A stretch of DNA of 64,000 nt from Ancylobacter novellus (GTDB taxonomy: Bacteria > Pseudomonadota > Alphaproteobacteria > Rhizobiales > Methylopilaceae), in contig QFPN01000008.1 of NCBI GenBank assembly GCA_003241695.1, forward strand, positions 261,465 through 325,464. Reading direction: 5' to 3'. This document shows, piece by piece, positions 27,473 to 35,039 of the stretch (positions are counted from its first letter, which is position 1; the number at the start of each line of letters is the position of its first letter). Made by a program: the position numbers and the translations under genes. Below the pieces are notes generated by a model. The model searched no databases. It was not told the DNA's origin and saw only the letters and a program-made list of their open reading frames with translations.

Positions 27473-27548
27473 GCCGCAATAGCTCAGCTGGTAGAGCACG
27501 TCATTCGTAATGACGGGGTCGGGGGTTCGAGTCCCTCTTGCGGCACCA
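27473..27548 (+). tRNA. tRNA-Thr (anticodon CGT)
   Basis: The 76-nt gene folds as a cloverleaf. The acceptor arm GCCGCAA pairs with TTGCGGC, the D-arm is GCTCAGCTGGTAGAGC, the anticodon stem CGTCA/TGACG holds the loop TTCGTAA with anticodon CGT, and the T-arm is GGGGGTTCGAGTCCCTC. The discriminator is A and the 3' CCA is encoded. The isoacceptor reads ACG. It lies between the hem operon and the TerB gene. Confidence 0.97.
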
Positions 27549-27661
27549 GAGACTTTCCCGACGACGTCCCTCCTGCGCGCCGCAACCAAGTGGCGCCTTC
27601 CGCGTTCAGGGTTTACGGGTCGCCTCGCATCGCGCCCTCGGACGACCTGTCGGGATCACCC

Positions 27662-28138
27662 ATGTTCGATCAGCTTCGTCGTCTCCTGTCCGACTTCACG
27701 GGCGAGGGAGAGCATGACGCCTTCGCGGTGGACGACTGGCGCGTCGCCGCGGCGGCGATGCTCGTCAGCCTGATCGGGGCCGACGGCGTCGCCACCGAAC
27801 GCGAGAAGACGGTTCTGCACGACGTGCTCAAGGCGCGGTTTTCGCTCGACGAGGCGGAGACCGCCGACCTCATGGAGGCGGCGCGGCGTCGCGAGGCCGA
27901 TTCGATCGACCTCTACGGTTTCACCAGCGTGCTCAAGCGCTCGCTCGACGCCGAAGGCCGCGCGGGCGTCGTCGAGATGATGTGGGAGATCGTGTTCGCG
28001 GACGGCGCGGCCCACGAACTCGAGGACTCGATCGTCTGGCGCGCCGCCGACCTCCTCGGCGTTTCCGACCGCGAGCGCGTGGAGCTCAAGCGACGGATCG
28101 CCGCCCGGGTCCGTCCGGCGGGCGTGGAGCAGGTCTGA
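27662..28138 (+). CDS. TerB-like tellurite-resistance-family protein
   Basis: The 158-residue all-helical protein has the TerB fold: AVDDWRVAAAAMLVSLIGADGVATEREKTVLHDVL, LKRSLDAEGRAGVVEMMWEIVFADG, and HELEDSIVWRAADLLGV. The paired acidic A-D-G turns match the two pseudo-EF-hand-like motifs of the family. Single-gene members like this are general and do not prove tellurite resistance. ATG 27662 is chosen because family similarity begins there (MFDQLRRLLS). No partner Ter genes are nearby. Confidence 0.82.
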   Translation: MFDQLRRLLSDFTGEGEHDAFAVDDWRVAAAAMLVSLIGADGVATEREKTVLHDVLKARFSLDEAETADLMEAARRREADSIDLYGFTSVLKRSLDAEGRAGVVEMMWEIVFADGAAHELEDSIVWRAADLLGVSDRERVELKRRIAARVRPAGVEQV

Positions 28139-28483
28139 CGAACCGCCCCAGATCGGGACGGCGCCTGATTTCGCAGGCTGCGACGGCTTTCGCAAAATGC
28201 GACGCTTTTTGCGAGCGCGCTTGCGGCGTGAAACCAGATCCGGCGCCCTCGATCGCCGGACACGCAACATCTCGTATGGTTACGGCGCCATTAGGGTTGG
28301 CAAGCCGTTTGCGACGTCCCTGTCAGCCGGATCTGGTTCATGCGTACCGGCATCCGATCGGACCGGGAGGGGGGCGTTTCCGACCCCAGCGACCCCCCTT
28401 CCGGATCCGGACCGGCCTTCCGCGCCAATCTCCGTCCTCGAAACGTCTCCGCCCGCGCTCCCCGCGAAGCGCTAAGGCCGCCG
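28139..28483. other. Intergenic stretch without a recognised gene
   Basis: These 345 bases separate TerB (+) from the end of yggS (-). I see no coding sequence with family similarity. A short imperfect direct repeat (TGCGACGGCTTTCGCA and TGCGACGCTTTTTGCG, about 28179-28212) occurs just past TerB. Nothing supports an RNA gene. Confidence 0.5.
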
Positions 28484-29158
28484 TCACTCCTGCCTCGGCC
28501 GACTCCCGAAGATCGCGGAGCCCACGCGCACATGGGTCGCGCCGAACTGGACCGCCTCGGCGAAATCGGCGCTCATGCCCATCGACAGGCCCGTCAGCCC
28601 GTTGCGCTCGGCAAGCTTCCTAAGCAGCGCGAAGAACGGCGCCGGCGGCTCGTCGGCGGGCGGAACGCACATCAGGCCGCGCAGATCCATGCCGAGCTCG
28701 TCGCGCACGAGCGCCACGAGCGCGTCGGTCTCCGGAATGGCGCAACCGGCCTTCTGCTCCTCCTCGCCGATATTGACCTGCACGAACACGCCGAGCCGCC
28801 TGCCCTGCTTCTTCATCTCGGCGGCGAGCGCGCGGGCGATCTTCGGGCGGTCGACCGTGTGAACCATGTCGAACAGAGCGACGGCGTCGGCCGCCTTGTT
28901 GGACTGCAGCGGCCCGATCAGGTGAAGCTCGACGCCCGGATGGAGCATCCGCAGCGACGGCCACTTGCCCTGCGCCTCCTGCACGCGGTTCTCGCCGAAC
29001 ACGTGCTGGCCGGCGGCGAGAACGGGCTCGACGTCCCGCGCCTCGAAGGTCTTGGACACGGCGATCAGCGTCGTCGCCCCTTCGGCGCGGCCGGCCGTGC
29101 GCTCCGCGCGGCGGATGTCGTGGAGAACCTGGGCGAGGCTGGCGGCGGCGTCGGACAC
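28484..29158 (-). CDS. yggS: YggS family pyridoxal phosphate homeostasis protein
   Basis: The 224-residue PLP-binding protein has an alanine-racemase-like barrel without catalysis and buffers PLP and amino/keto acid pools. It shows TTLIAVSKTFEARDVEPVL with the PLP lysine, HVFGENRVQEAQGKW, LHLIGPLQSNKAADAV, VFVQVNIGEEEQKAG and GLSMGMSADFAEAVQFGATHVRVGSAIFG. GTG 29158 is favoured: AAAGG sits 8 nt upstream and the family start MSD... follows. A TTG at 29173 overlapping the vapC stop is the alternative. It lies directly behind vapBC. Confidence 0.92.
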   Translation of the reverse strand: MSDAAASLAQVLHDIRRAERTAGRAEGATTLIAVSKTFEARDVEPVLAAGQHVFGENRVQEAQGKWPSLRMLHPGVELHLIGPLQSNKAADAVALFDMVHTVDRPKIARALAAEMKKQGRRLGVFVQVNIGEEEQKAGCAIPETDALVALVRDELGMDLRGLMCVPPADEPPAPFFALLRKLAERNGLTGLSMGMSADFAEAVQFGATHVRVGSAIFGSRPRQE

Positions 29159-29169
29159 GAAGGGGCCTT

Positions 29170-29592
29170 TCAAGCCGGGGCGATGTCGGTGCGGGCGATG
29201 TCGTCGCCCTTGTAGAGCAGCGGGACGCCTTTTGCGCGGGCGCAGGCGTAAGCGAAACAGTCGCCCATATTGAGCTGCGCCGGGTGACCGACGACTTTGC
29301 CGAAACGAGCCGCGGCCTCGATGGCGGCGGCGCCGTCCACCGGGACCTCTTCCGCCCCTATCCGCTCCAGAAAATCGCGGATGATCGATCCTGCTTCCAC
29401 GAGGGTCGCGGCGTCGGCGCGCCGGCCGATCTGGGTCTTCTTGCGGACGAGACCGAACGTGGCTTCGAACACGCTGACGGCGGAAAAGTACAAAGGTCTT
29501 CCAGCGGCCTCGATCCGGGCGAGAACTTCGGAGCCGTCCGGCTCGTGAGACAAGACCGCCACGATCGCGGACGCATCGATGAAAGCGCTCAT
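29170..29592 (-). CDS. vapC: VapC-type PIN-domain ribonuclease toxin
   Basis: The 140-residue protein has a PIN domain: AFIDASAIVAVLSHEPDG with the first acidic residue, the YFSAVSVFEATFGLV glutamate, and the C-terminal NMGDCFAYACARAKGVPLLYKGDDIARTDI with the third acidic set. All PIN metal ligands are present, so it is likely active RNase. It overlaps the vapB stop by 4 bp. Confidence 0.92.
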   Translation of the reverse strand: MSAFIDASAIVAVLSHEPDGSEVLARIEAAGRPLYFSAVSVFEATFGLVRKKTQIGRRADAATLVEAGSIIRDFLERIGAEEVPVDGAAAIEAAARFGKVVGHPAQLNMGDCFAYACARAKGVPLLYKGDDIARTDIAPA

Positions 29593-29834
29593 TCGGCAGA
29601 GAGCTCGTCCATGAACTGCTTCATGTCGAACGAATGGTCCGAGGGTCCCATCCGATCCGCCCGGGCGACCACGTCGGCGATGCGCTCGCTGAGAGGGCGC
29701 TCTTCCGGGGGCGCTCCCGCCAGTCGGCGTTCAAGCGCGACCTTCACCGCTTCCGTCACGGTGCGCGCGCCGGTGACGCGCTTCACCTCGCGGGCGAGTT
29801 CAGCCACGGCTTCGTCGCGGATGTAGAGGGGCAT
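29589..29834 (-). CDS. vapB: VapB-type antitoxin
   Basis: The 81-residue protein starts with a beta-strand and helix (YIRDEAVAELAREVKRVTGARTVTEAVKVAL) of the Rv0623/PSK-type ribbon-helix-helix antitoxins. An acidic C-terminal arm (SDHSFDMKQFMDELSAE) would bind the toxin. AGGAAG lies about 8 nt before the start. Upstream sequence carries an inverted repeat fitting autoregulation. Confidence 0.88.
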   Translation of the reverse strand: MPLYIRDEAVAELAREVKRVTGARTVTEAVKVALERRLAGAPPEERPLSERIADVVARADRMGPSDHSFDMKQFMDELSAE

Positions 29835-29854
29835 CGTTCCGGCTTCCTAGCCTC

Positions 29855-29886
29855 AGGATATACATATAGCCTGGCCGGAATATCCT
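29855..29886. promoter_or_regulatory. vapBC operator candidate
   Basis: AGGATAT (29855-29861) and ATATCCT (29880-29886) are perfect 7-bp arms separated by 18 bases. An AT-rich core (ATACATATAGC) fits a -10 element read on the minus strand. It lies 20-50 bp upstream of vapB, where a VapBC complex would autoregulate. Confidence 0.5.
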
Positions 29887-30046
29887 CGCCAGCCTCGCCG
29901 CCGGCGGACGATGCGGCGCGGCCCTCCCGCAGCGCCTGCATTCTGTTGACCCGCAGCTTCGTTTCGCGCCAAGGTCCGCGCGCTTTCGCGACGGCGACGC
30001 TTCCCCTGCGTCGCGGCCCTCAATGACAAGACTGGCGTAAAAGTTG

Positions 30047-32671
30047 ATGACGACGGAGCGCTACAACGCGCGCGAGGCCGAGCCCCGCTGGCAGGCCGTG
30101 TGGAACGAGAAGAAGCTGTTCGAGACGGCGGCCGACGACGGGCGGCCGAGCTATTACGTGCTCGAGATGTTCCCCTATCCGTCGGGGCGCATCCACATGG
30201 GCCACGTCCGCAACTACGCGATGGGCGACGTCGTCGCGCGCTACAAGCGCGCCCGGGGATTCTCGGTGCTCCATCCGATGGGCTGGGACGCCTTCGGGCT
30301 GCCGGCCGAGAACGCCGCCATGGAGCGTAAGGTCCATCCGAAGAGCTGGACCTACGACAACATCGCGACCATGCGGGATCAGCTGAAGTCGATCGGGCTG
30401 TCGCTCGACTGGTCGCGCGAGATCGCGACCTGCGACCCCGAATACTACGCCCAGCAGCAGCGCCTTTTCCTCGACTTCCTGAAGGCCGGCCTCGCCTATC
30501 GCCGCAAGTCGAAGGTGAACTGGGATCCGGTCGACAACACGGTGCTCGCCAACGAGCAGGTGATCGATGGCCGCGGCTGGCGCTCCGGCGCGCTCGTCGA
30601 GCAGCGCGAGCTGACCCAGTGGTTCCTGAAGATCACCGACTTTTCCGACAGCCTGCTGGCGTCGCTCGACGAGCTGCCGCGCTGGCCGGAAAAAGTCCGG
30701 ACCATGCAGAAGAACTGGATCGGGCGCTCTGAAGGGCTGCTGGTCCGCTGGGAAGTGGCGCGCGACGCGGGCCACGGCGGTTCTCCCGCGACCGAGATCG
30801 AGGTCTACACCACCCGGCCCGATACGCTGTTCGGCGCGAGCTTCCTCGCGCTGTCCCCGGATCATCCCGTGGCGCTCGAACTTGCGACGCTCGATCACGA
30901 GCTGAAGGCCTTCGCCGACGACTGCCGCCGCGCCGGCACCAGCGTCGCGGTGCTGGAGACCGCCGAAAAGAAGGGTTTCGACACCGGGCTGAAGGTGCGC
31001 CACCCGTTCGATCCGACCTGGGAGGTCCCGGTCTACGTCGCGAACTTCGTGCTGATGGACTACGGCACGGGGGCGATCTTCGGCTGCCCGGCGCATGACC
31101 AGCGCGACTGGGACTTCGCCTCGAAATACGGGTTGCCGATCACGCCCGTGGTCGCGCCCGAGGGCGTCGATCCGCAGTCGCTGGTCGGATCGGGCGCCTA
31201 TGACGGCGAAGGCCGGCTGGTGAACTCGAAGTTCCTCGACGGCATGAGCGTCGAGGAGGCGAAGGAAGAGGTCGCCCGCCGGCTGGAGGCCGAGACGCTC
31301 GACGCGACGCCGGTCGCGAGCCGCAAGGTCAACTGGCGGCTGCGCGACTGGGGGATCTCGCGGCAACGCTACTGGGGCTGCCCGATCCCGGTGATCCATT
31401 GCGAGGCCTGCGGCGTCGTGCCCGTGCCCGAGGACCAGCTTCCCGTACGGCTGCCCGAAGAGGTCTCGTTCGACCGGCCCGGCAACCCGCTCGACCGCGA
31501 CGACGCCTGGCGCAACGTCCCCTGCCCGTCCTGCGGCGGCCCCGCCCGCCGCGAGACCGACACGATGGACACCTTCGTCGATTCGTCCTGGTACTTCGCG
31601 CGCTTCACCGCGCCGCGCTCCACGGCGCCGACCGAACCCGCGGTCGCGGACCGCTGGCTGCCGGTCGACCAGTATATCGGCGGCGTCGAGCACGCGATCC
31701 TGCACCTGCTCTACGCGCGCTTCTTCACCCGCGCGATGAAGGCGACCGGCCATGTCGGCGTCGCGGAGCCGTTCGCGGGCCTCTTCACGCAGGGCATGGT
31801 GGTGCACGAGACCTACAAGGACGCAGGCGGCCAGTGGGTCGCGCCCGCCGACGTCCGGATCTCCGAGACCGACGGCGCTCGGCGCGCGGAGAAGCTGTCC
31901 GACGGGGCGCCGATCGAGATCGGCCCGATCGAGAAGATGTCGAAGTCGAAGAAGAACGTCGTCGACCCGAACGACATCATCGAGACCTACGGCGCCGACA
32001 CCGCGCGCTGGTTCATGCTGGCCGACTCGCCGCCCGAGCGCGACGTGATCTGGACGGAAGCGGGCGTCGAGGGCGCGTCGAAGCGCGTGCAGCGCGTCTG
32101 GCGGCTCGCGAACGAGGCGGCCGAAAAGGGCGCGCTCAGGGGCGCCGCCGCGCCGGCGGAGATGGGCGAGGCCGCGACCGCGTTGCGCCGCGCCGCCCAT
32201 GGAGCGCTCGCGCGCGTCGGCGAGGGCGTCGAGCGGTTCCATTTCAACATCTGCATCGCGGCGATCAACGAGCTGATGAACGCGCTGAGCCAGGCGCTCC
32301 AGTCCGCAGATACGGCCGACGAAGCCATGGCGTTCGCGCTGAGGGAAGCGGCCGAGATCCTCGTTCAGATCGTCGCGCCCTTCACGCCGCATCTCGCGGA
32401 GGACTGCTGGGCCGCGCTCGGCCACGACAGGCTCGTGGCGGAAACGCCGTGGCCCGAGGCGGATCCCGCGCTGCTCGCCTCCGACACCGTCACGCTGCCG
32501 GTGCAGGTCAATGGCAAGAAGCGCGACGAGATCGTCGTCGCCGTGGACGCGGACGCGGCGACGATCGAAAATCTGGTGCGCGGCCTCGACGCCGTCGCGA
32601 AGGCGGTGGGCGACAAGCCGATCCGCAAGGTCATCGTGGTGCCCCGGAGGATCGTGAATGTCGTTGCCTGA
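30047..32671 (+). CDS. leuS: Leucyl-tRNA synthetase
   Basis: This class I enzyme charges tRNA-Leu. The 874 residues carry YPSGRIHMGHVRNYAMGD (HIGH motif, ~residues 45-60), the CP1 editing domain (TTRPDTLFGASFLALSPDHP, TGAIFGCPAHDQRDWDFA), the KMSKSKKNVVDPNDIIETYGAD motif near residue 630, and a C-terminal domain ending in KVIVVPRRIVNVVA. ATG 30047 is used; a TTG directly before it is possible. TTGACC (29946) with 17 bases to CCAAGG may be a weak promoter. Confidence 0.97.
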   Translation: MTTERYNAREAEPRWQAVWNEKKLFETAADDGRPSYYVLEMFPYPSGRIHMGHVRNYAMGDVVARYKRARGFSVLHPMGWDAFGLPAENAAMERKVHPKSWTYDNIATMRDQLKSIGLSLDWSREIATCDPEYYAQQQRLFLDFLKAGLAYRRKSKVNWDPVDNTVLANEQVIDGRGWRSGALVEQRELTQWFLKITDFSDSLLASLDELPRWPEKVRTMQKNWIGRSEGLLVRWEVARDAGHGGSPATEIEVYTTRPDTLFGASFLALSPDHPVALELATLDHELKAFADDCRRAGTSVAVLETAEKKGFDTGLKVRHPFDPTWEVPVYVANFVLMDYGTGAIFGCPAHDQRDWDFASKYGLPITPVVAPEGVDPQSLVGSGAYDGEGRLVNSKFLDGMSVEEAKEEVARRLEAETLDATPVASRKVNWRLRDWGISRQRYWGCPIPVIHCEACGVVPVPEDQLPVRLPEEVSFDRPGNPLDRDDAWRNVPCPSCGGPARRETDTMDTFVDSSWYFARFTAPRSTAPTEPAVADRWLPVDQYIGGVEHAILHLLYARFFTRAMKATGHVGVAEPFAGLFTQGMVVHETYKDAGGQWVAPADVRISETDGARRAEKLSDGAPIEIGPIEKMSKSKKNVVDPNDIIETYGADTARWFMLADSPPERDVIWTEAGVEGASKRVQRVWRLANEAAEKGALRGAAAPAEMGEAATALRRAAHGALARVGEGVERFHFNICIAAINELMNALSQALQSADTADEAMAFALREAAEILVQIVAPFTPHLAEDCWAALGHDRLVAETPWPEADPALLASDTVTLPVQVNGKKRDEIVVAVDADAATIENLVRGLDAVAKAVGDKPIRKVIVVPRRIVNVVA

Positions 32672-33203
32672 CGGGACTTCGCTGCTCCGCCTCGCGGCCG
32701 TGGGCGCGCTCGCGCTTGGCCTCGCCGGCTGTTTCCGGCCGGTCTATGGCGGCGGTTCGGCGCCCTCGGTCGTCGCCAAGACGCCGGGCGCGGACGTCGC
32801 GAGCGAGATGCGCTCGGTCGAGATCAAGCCGCTCGAGGGCCGCGTCGGCGGCAAGCTCCGCAACGAGCTGATCTTCCTGCTGCGCGGCGGCGGCGAAGCG
32901 GCCCCGACCGCCTACCGGATCTCCATCAAGCTCGTGGAGTACGGCCAGTCGGCGGTGGTCGATCCGCTCGCCGACATTCCGGAGACGCGCACCGTCTCGC
33001 TCACCGCCGACTACGAGATGACGCGCGCCGGGACGCTCGACCCGATCATGACCGGCCATACGGTCGCGACCGCGACCTATTTCAGCGGGCTTCAGCGCTT
33101 CGCCAACGTCCGCGCCGCCCGCGACGCGCAGGACCGCGCCGCGACGCAGCTCGCCGAACGCATCCGCTCTCGGCTTCAGGCCTATTTCGCTACTGGAAAG
33201 TGA
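32658..33203 (+). CDS. lptE: LPS-assembly lipoprotein LptE-like
   Basis: The 181-residue protein has a lipoprotein signal (AAVGALALGLAGC, lipobox LAGC) followed by FRPVYGGG. The remainder shows the LptE pattern: MRSVEIKPLEGRVGGKLRNELIFLL, YRISIKLVEYG and a helix ending TQLAERIRSRLQAYFA. LptE plugs the LptD barrel in the outer membrane for LPS export. It overlaps leuS by 14 bp, a usual alphaproteobacterial pairing. The expected next gene, holA, is absent here. Confidence 0.88.
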   Translation: MSLPDGTSLLRLAAVGALALGLAGCFRPVYGGGSAPSVVAKTPGADVASEMRSVEIKPLEGRVGGKLRNELIFLLRGGGEAAPTAYRISIKLVEYGQSAVVDPLADIPETRTVSLTADYEMTRAGTLDPIMTGHTVATATYFSGLQRFANVRAARDAQDRAATQLAERIRSRLQAYFATGK

Positions 33204-33253
33204 GCGGCGGGGCTCACGCCGCCCATGTCTCCCAAGCGAAGCGGCGGCGGGCC

Positions 33254-33664
33254 TCAGCCTGCCGCCTGGCCGCCCGCGACGAGCCACTGCGGATCGAACC
33301 AGCGGTCGGCCTCGCCGTCATAAGGCAGACGGTTGATGTCCCAGTGGCGGATGAACGGCGCATAGGCTCCCCACGCCACCGGGCCGCCGCCGACATAGAC
33401 GACCCGGTCCGGAAACTGCGCCAGCACGGCCTCCGGCTCCATCCCGCGGCGGATGACGAACAGGGTCCGGTCGCCGCGGGCGAAGTCGGGAATCGCCGAG
33501 ATCGTCTTCTCCCCCGCGATCAGCACGTGGCCGCGGGTGATGTCGAAGAAGCGCGCGACGTCCGCCGTGAACTCCGGATCCTGACACCCCTCCCAGGGCA
33601 GCACGCCGTGGAGTCCCATCTGGCCCCTGAGGCCGATGGCGCAGATCGAGCGGACGTCGGGCAT
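33254..33664 (-). CDS. Dihydrofolate reductase-like protein
   Basis: The 136-residue protein has DHFR-like blocks: CAIGLRGQMGLHGVLPWEG, FFDITRGHVLIAGEKTISAIP (the Thr-G-hydrophobic...GxxT NADPH-binding stretch), then VVYVGGGPVAWGAYAPFIRHWDINRL. It is shorter than most FolA proteins (~160 residues), and the catalytic acid position is not certain from sequence alone. Its length could also fit a DHFR-family reductase with other substrates. The GlcG-like gene ends 11 bp upstream. Confidence 0.72.
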   Translation of the reverse strand: MPDVRSICAIGLRGQMGLHGVLPWEGCQDPEFTADVARFFDITRGHVLIAGEKTISAIPDFARGDRTLFVIRRGMEPEAVLAQFPDRVVYVGGGPVAWGAYAPFIRHWDINRLPYDGEADRWFDPQWLVAGGQAAG

Positions 33665-33675
33665 TTCGGTCTCCG

Positions 33676-34110
33676 TCAGGTGCGCCAGGGGTGGGCGGGC
33701 AGTTCCCAAGCGCCAAGCGCCTCGACGCCGGCGGTCGCGACCGCATGGTCGTTCTCGACCGACGACCCGCTCACCCCGATGGCGCCGATCATCACGCCGT
33801 CCTTATCCACGATCGGGAGGCCACCTGGGAAGGTGATCAAGCCGCCGTTCGAATGCTCGATGCCGTAGAGCGGGCCGCCCGGCTGGGAAAGCTTGCCGAT
33901 CTCGCCGGTCGGCATGCCGAAGAACACCGCGGTCTTGGCCTTCTTGATCGCGATGTCGATCGACCCGACCCAGGCGTCGTCCATCCGGTGGAAGGCCTTC
34001 AGGTCGGCGCCGGAATCGACGACGGCGATGCACATGAAGGTGTTGATCGCTCTTGCTTTCTCGATGGCGCTGCGGATGGCGGCGTCGGCGTTCTCGATCG
34101 TGACGTGCAT
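33676..34110 (-). CDS. GlcG/HbpS family heme-binding-like protein
   Basis: The 144-residue single-domain protein matches GlcG/HbpS (DUF336): IRSAIEKARAINTFMCIAVVDSGADLKAFHRMDDA, DIAIKKAKTAVFFGMPTGE, GGLITFPGGLPIVDKDGVMIGAIGVSG, and ENDHAVATAGVEAL. These form octamers that bind heme or act in glycolate metabolism; here neither context is present. GAGGAGA lies about 6 nt before the start. It is co-directional with the DHFR-like gene and probably in the same operon. Confidence 0.86.
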   Translation of the reverse strand: MHVTIENADAAIRSAIEKARAINTFMCIAVVDSGADLKAFHRMDDAWVGSIDIAIKKAKTAVFFGMPTGEIGKLSQPGGPLYGIEHSNGGLITFPGGLPIVDKDGVMIGAIGVSGSSVENDHAVATAGVEALGAWELPAHPWRT

Positions 34111-34211
34111 GACTGCTCTCCTCATGTCGCCTTGCGGCAAGGGAGCCAGATAGGGCGGCGGAGGGCGCGGCGCCTGCGTCCTGCGCCGAGATGCGGCGAA
34201 CGCCTCCGCCC

Positions 34212-34240
34212 TTGCGGCTTTTGGTCCGGCGGCGTATATC
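34212..34240 (+). promoter_or_regulatory. Promoter candidate of the rimP-pnp gene series
   Basis: TTGCGG and TATATC are spaced by exactly 17 bases. The likely start of transcription falls near 34247, just ahead of the RimP-leader hairpin. Confidence 0.5.
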
Positions 34241-34246
34241 CCTCTC

Positions 34247-34316
34247 CATCAACGACATCGTCGATCGGCTCGATGAGCCTTTCGAGGGTGGGTCCGGAAG
34301 GACCCGCCCCAACGCC
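34247..34316 (+). ncRNA. RimP-leader RNA element
   Basis: A 10-bp stem (GGGTGGGTCC paired with GGACCCGCCC, 34286-34309) closes on a GGAA tetraloop, preceded by CTTTCGA and followed by CCAACG. This matches the conserved hairpin of the RimP-leader, a putative attenuator upstream of rimP-nusA-infB in alpha- and gammaproteobacteria. The outer ends of the element are uncertain; only the hairpin is firmly seen. Confidence 0.6.
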
Positions 34317-34405
34317 GCTTAGACTATCGGAGCCCCGCCATCTCGGACCTCGCAGCAGCCGGCATCGCCGCCGACGTCGACAGCCCGCTGGACGAACCGC
34401 GCCTC

Positions 34406-35032
34406 GTGACCGAGAGCGGCGTCGACGCGCGCGTGGCTGCGATCGTCGGGCCGACGCTGCTGGATCTCGGCTTCCGGCTGGTCCGGGTGAAGCTTTCGGG
34501 CCGCGACGGCTGCACGCTGCAGATCATGGTCGAGCGCGCGGACGGCACCTTCACGGTCGACGACTGCGAGACCGCCTCCAAGGCGATCTCGCCGGTGCTC
34601 GACGTCGAGGATCCGATCGACCGCGCCTACAATCTCGAACTGTCGTCTCCCGGCATCGACCGGCCGCTGGTCCGCGTCTCGGATTTCGCCCGCTGGGCCG
34701 GACATCTCGCCAAGGTCGAGATGGAGGTTCCGGTCGAAGGCCGGAAGCGCTTCAAGGGCATGCTGGAAGGCGCCGAGGGCGAGTTCGCGATCGTTCGCCG
34801 CGACGACGCCAAGGCCGGCGAGGAGGCGCGCGTGAAGCTGCCGATCCGCGACGTCGCCGAAGCCCGTCTCGTTCTCACCGACGAACTGATCCGCGAGGCG
34901 CTGCGCCGCGCCAAGGCCGCGGGCCGCGCGCCCGACGATTCCGACGACGTCGCCGAGATCGACGACGGCATGACGCCCGCAGAGGCGCCGAAAGAGACCG
35001 GCGGCCGGAAGGCCCCGAAGGGACGGAGATAA
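34406..35032 (+). CDS. rimP: Ribosome maturation factor RimP
   Basis: RimP assists 30S assembly. The 208 residues carry the RimP N-domain (VAAIVGPTLLDLGFRLVRVKLSG, LQIMVERADGTFTVDDCETAS, SPGIDRPLVRVSDFARWAGH) and the SH3-like C-domain, plus an acidic/basic tail. GTG 34406 is the first conventional start, but the frame stays open upstream with SDLAAAGIAADVDSPLDEPRL, resembling typical RimP N-termini. ATC at 34340 follows GGAG at ideal spacing, so the true start may be a rare ATC codon. Confidence 0.9.
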   Translation: MTESGVDARVAAIVGPTLLDLGFRLVRVKLSGRDGCTLQIMVERADGTFTVDDCETASKAISPVLDVEDPIDRAYNLELSSPGIDRPLVRVSDFARWAGHLAKVEMEVPVEGRKRFKGMLEGAEGEFAIVRRDDAKAGEEARVKLPIRDVAEARLVLTDELIREALRRAKAAGRAPDDSDDVAEIDDGMTPAEAPKETGGRKAPKGRR

Positions 35033-35039
35033 CTCGAAG

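Noticed and set aside
27662..28138. Tellurite-resistance operon
   Set aside because: Only a single TerB-fold gene is present, with no TerC/D/Z partners.
28179..28212. Short direct repeat after TerB
   Set aside because: Only two imperfect 16-nt copies; chance or slippage is enough to explain it.
28340..28480. Possible small protein on the plus strand after TerB
   Set aside because: The frame runs on antisense through yggS, has no family similarity and no ribosome-binding site.
29159..29173. TTG 29173 as the yggS start
   Set aside because: GTG 29158 has a better spaced AAAGG and matches family N-termini; TTG overlap with the vapC stop is probably incidental.
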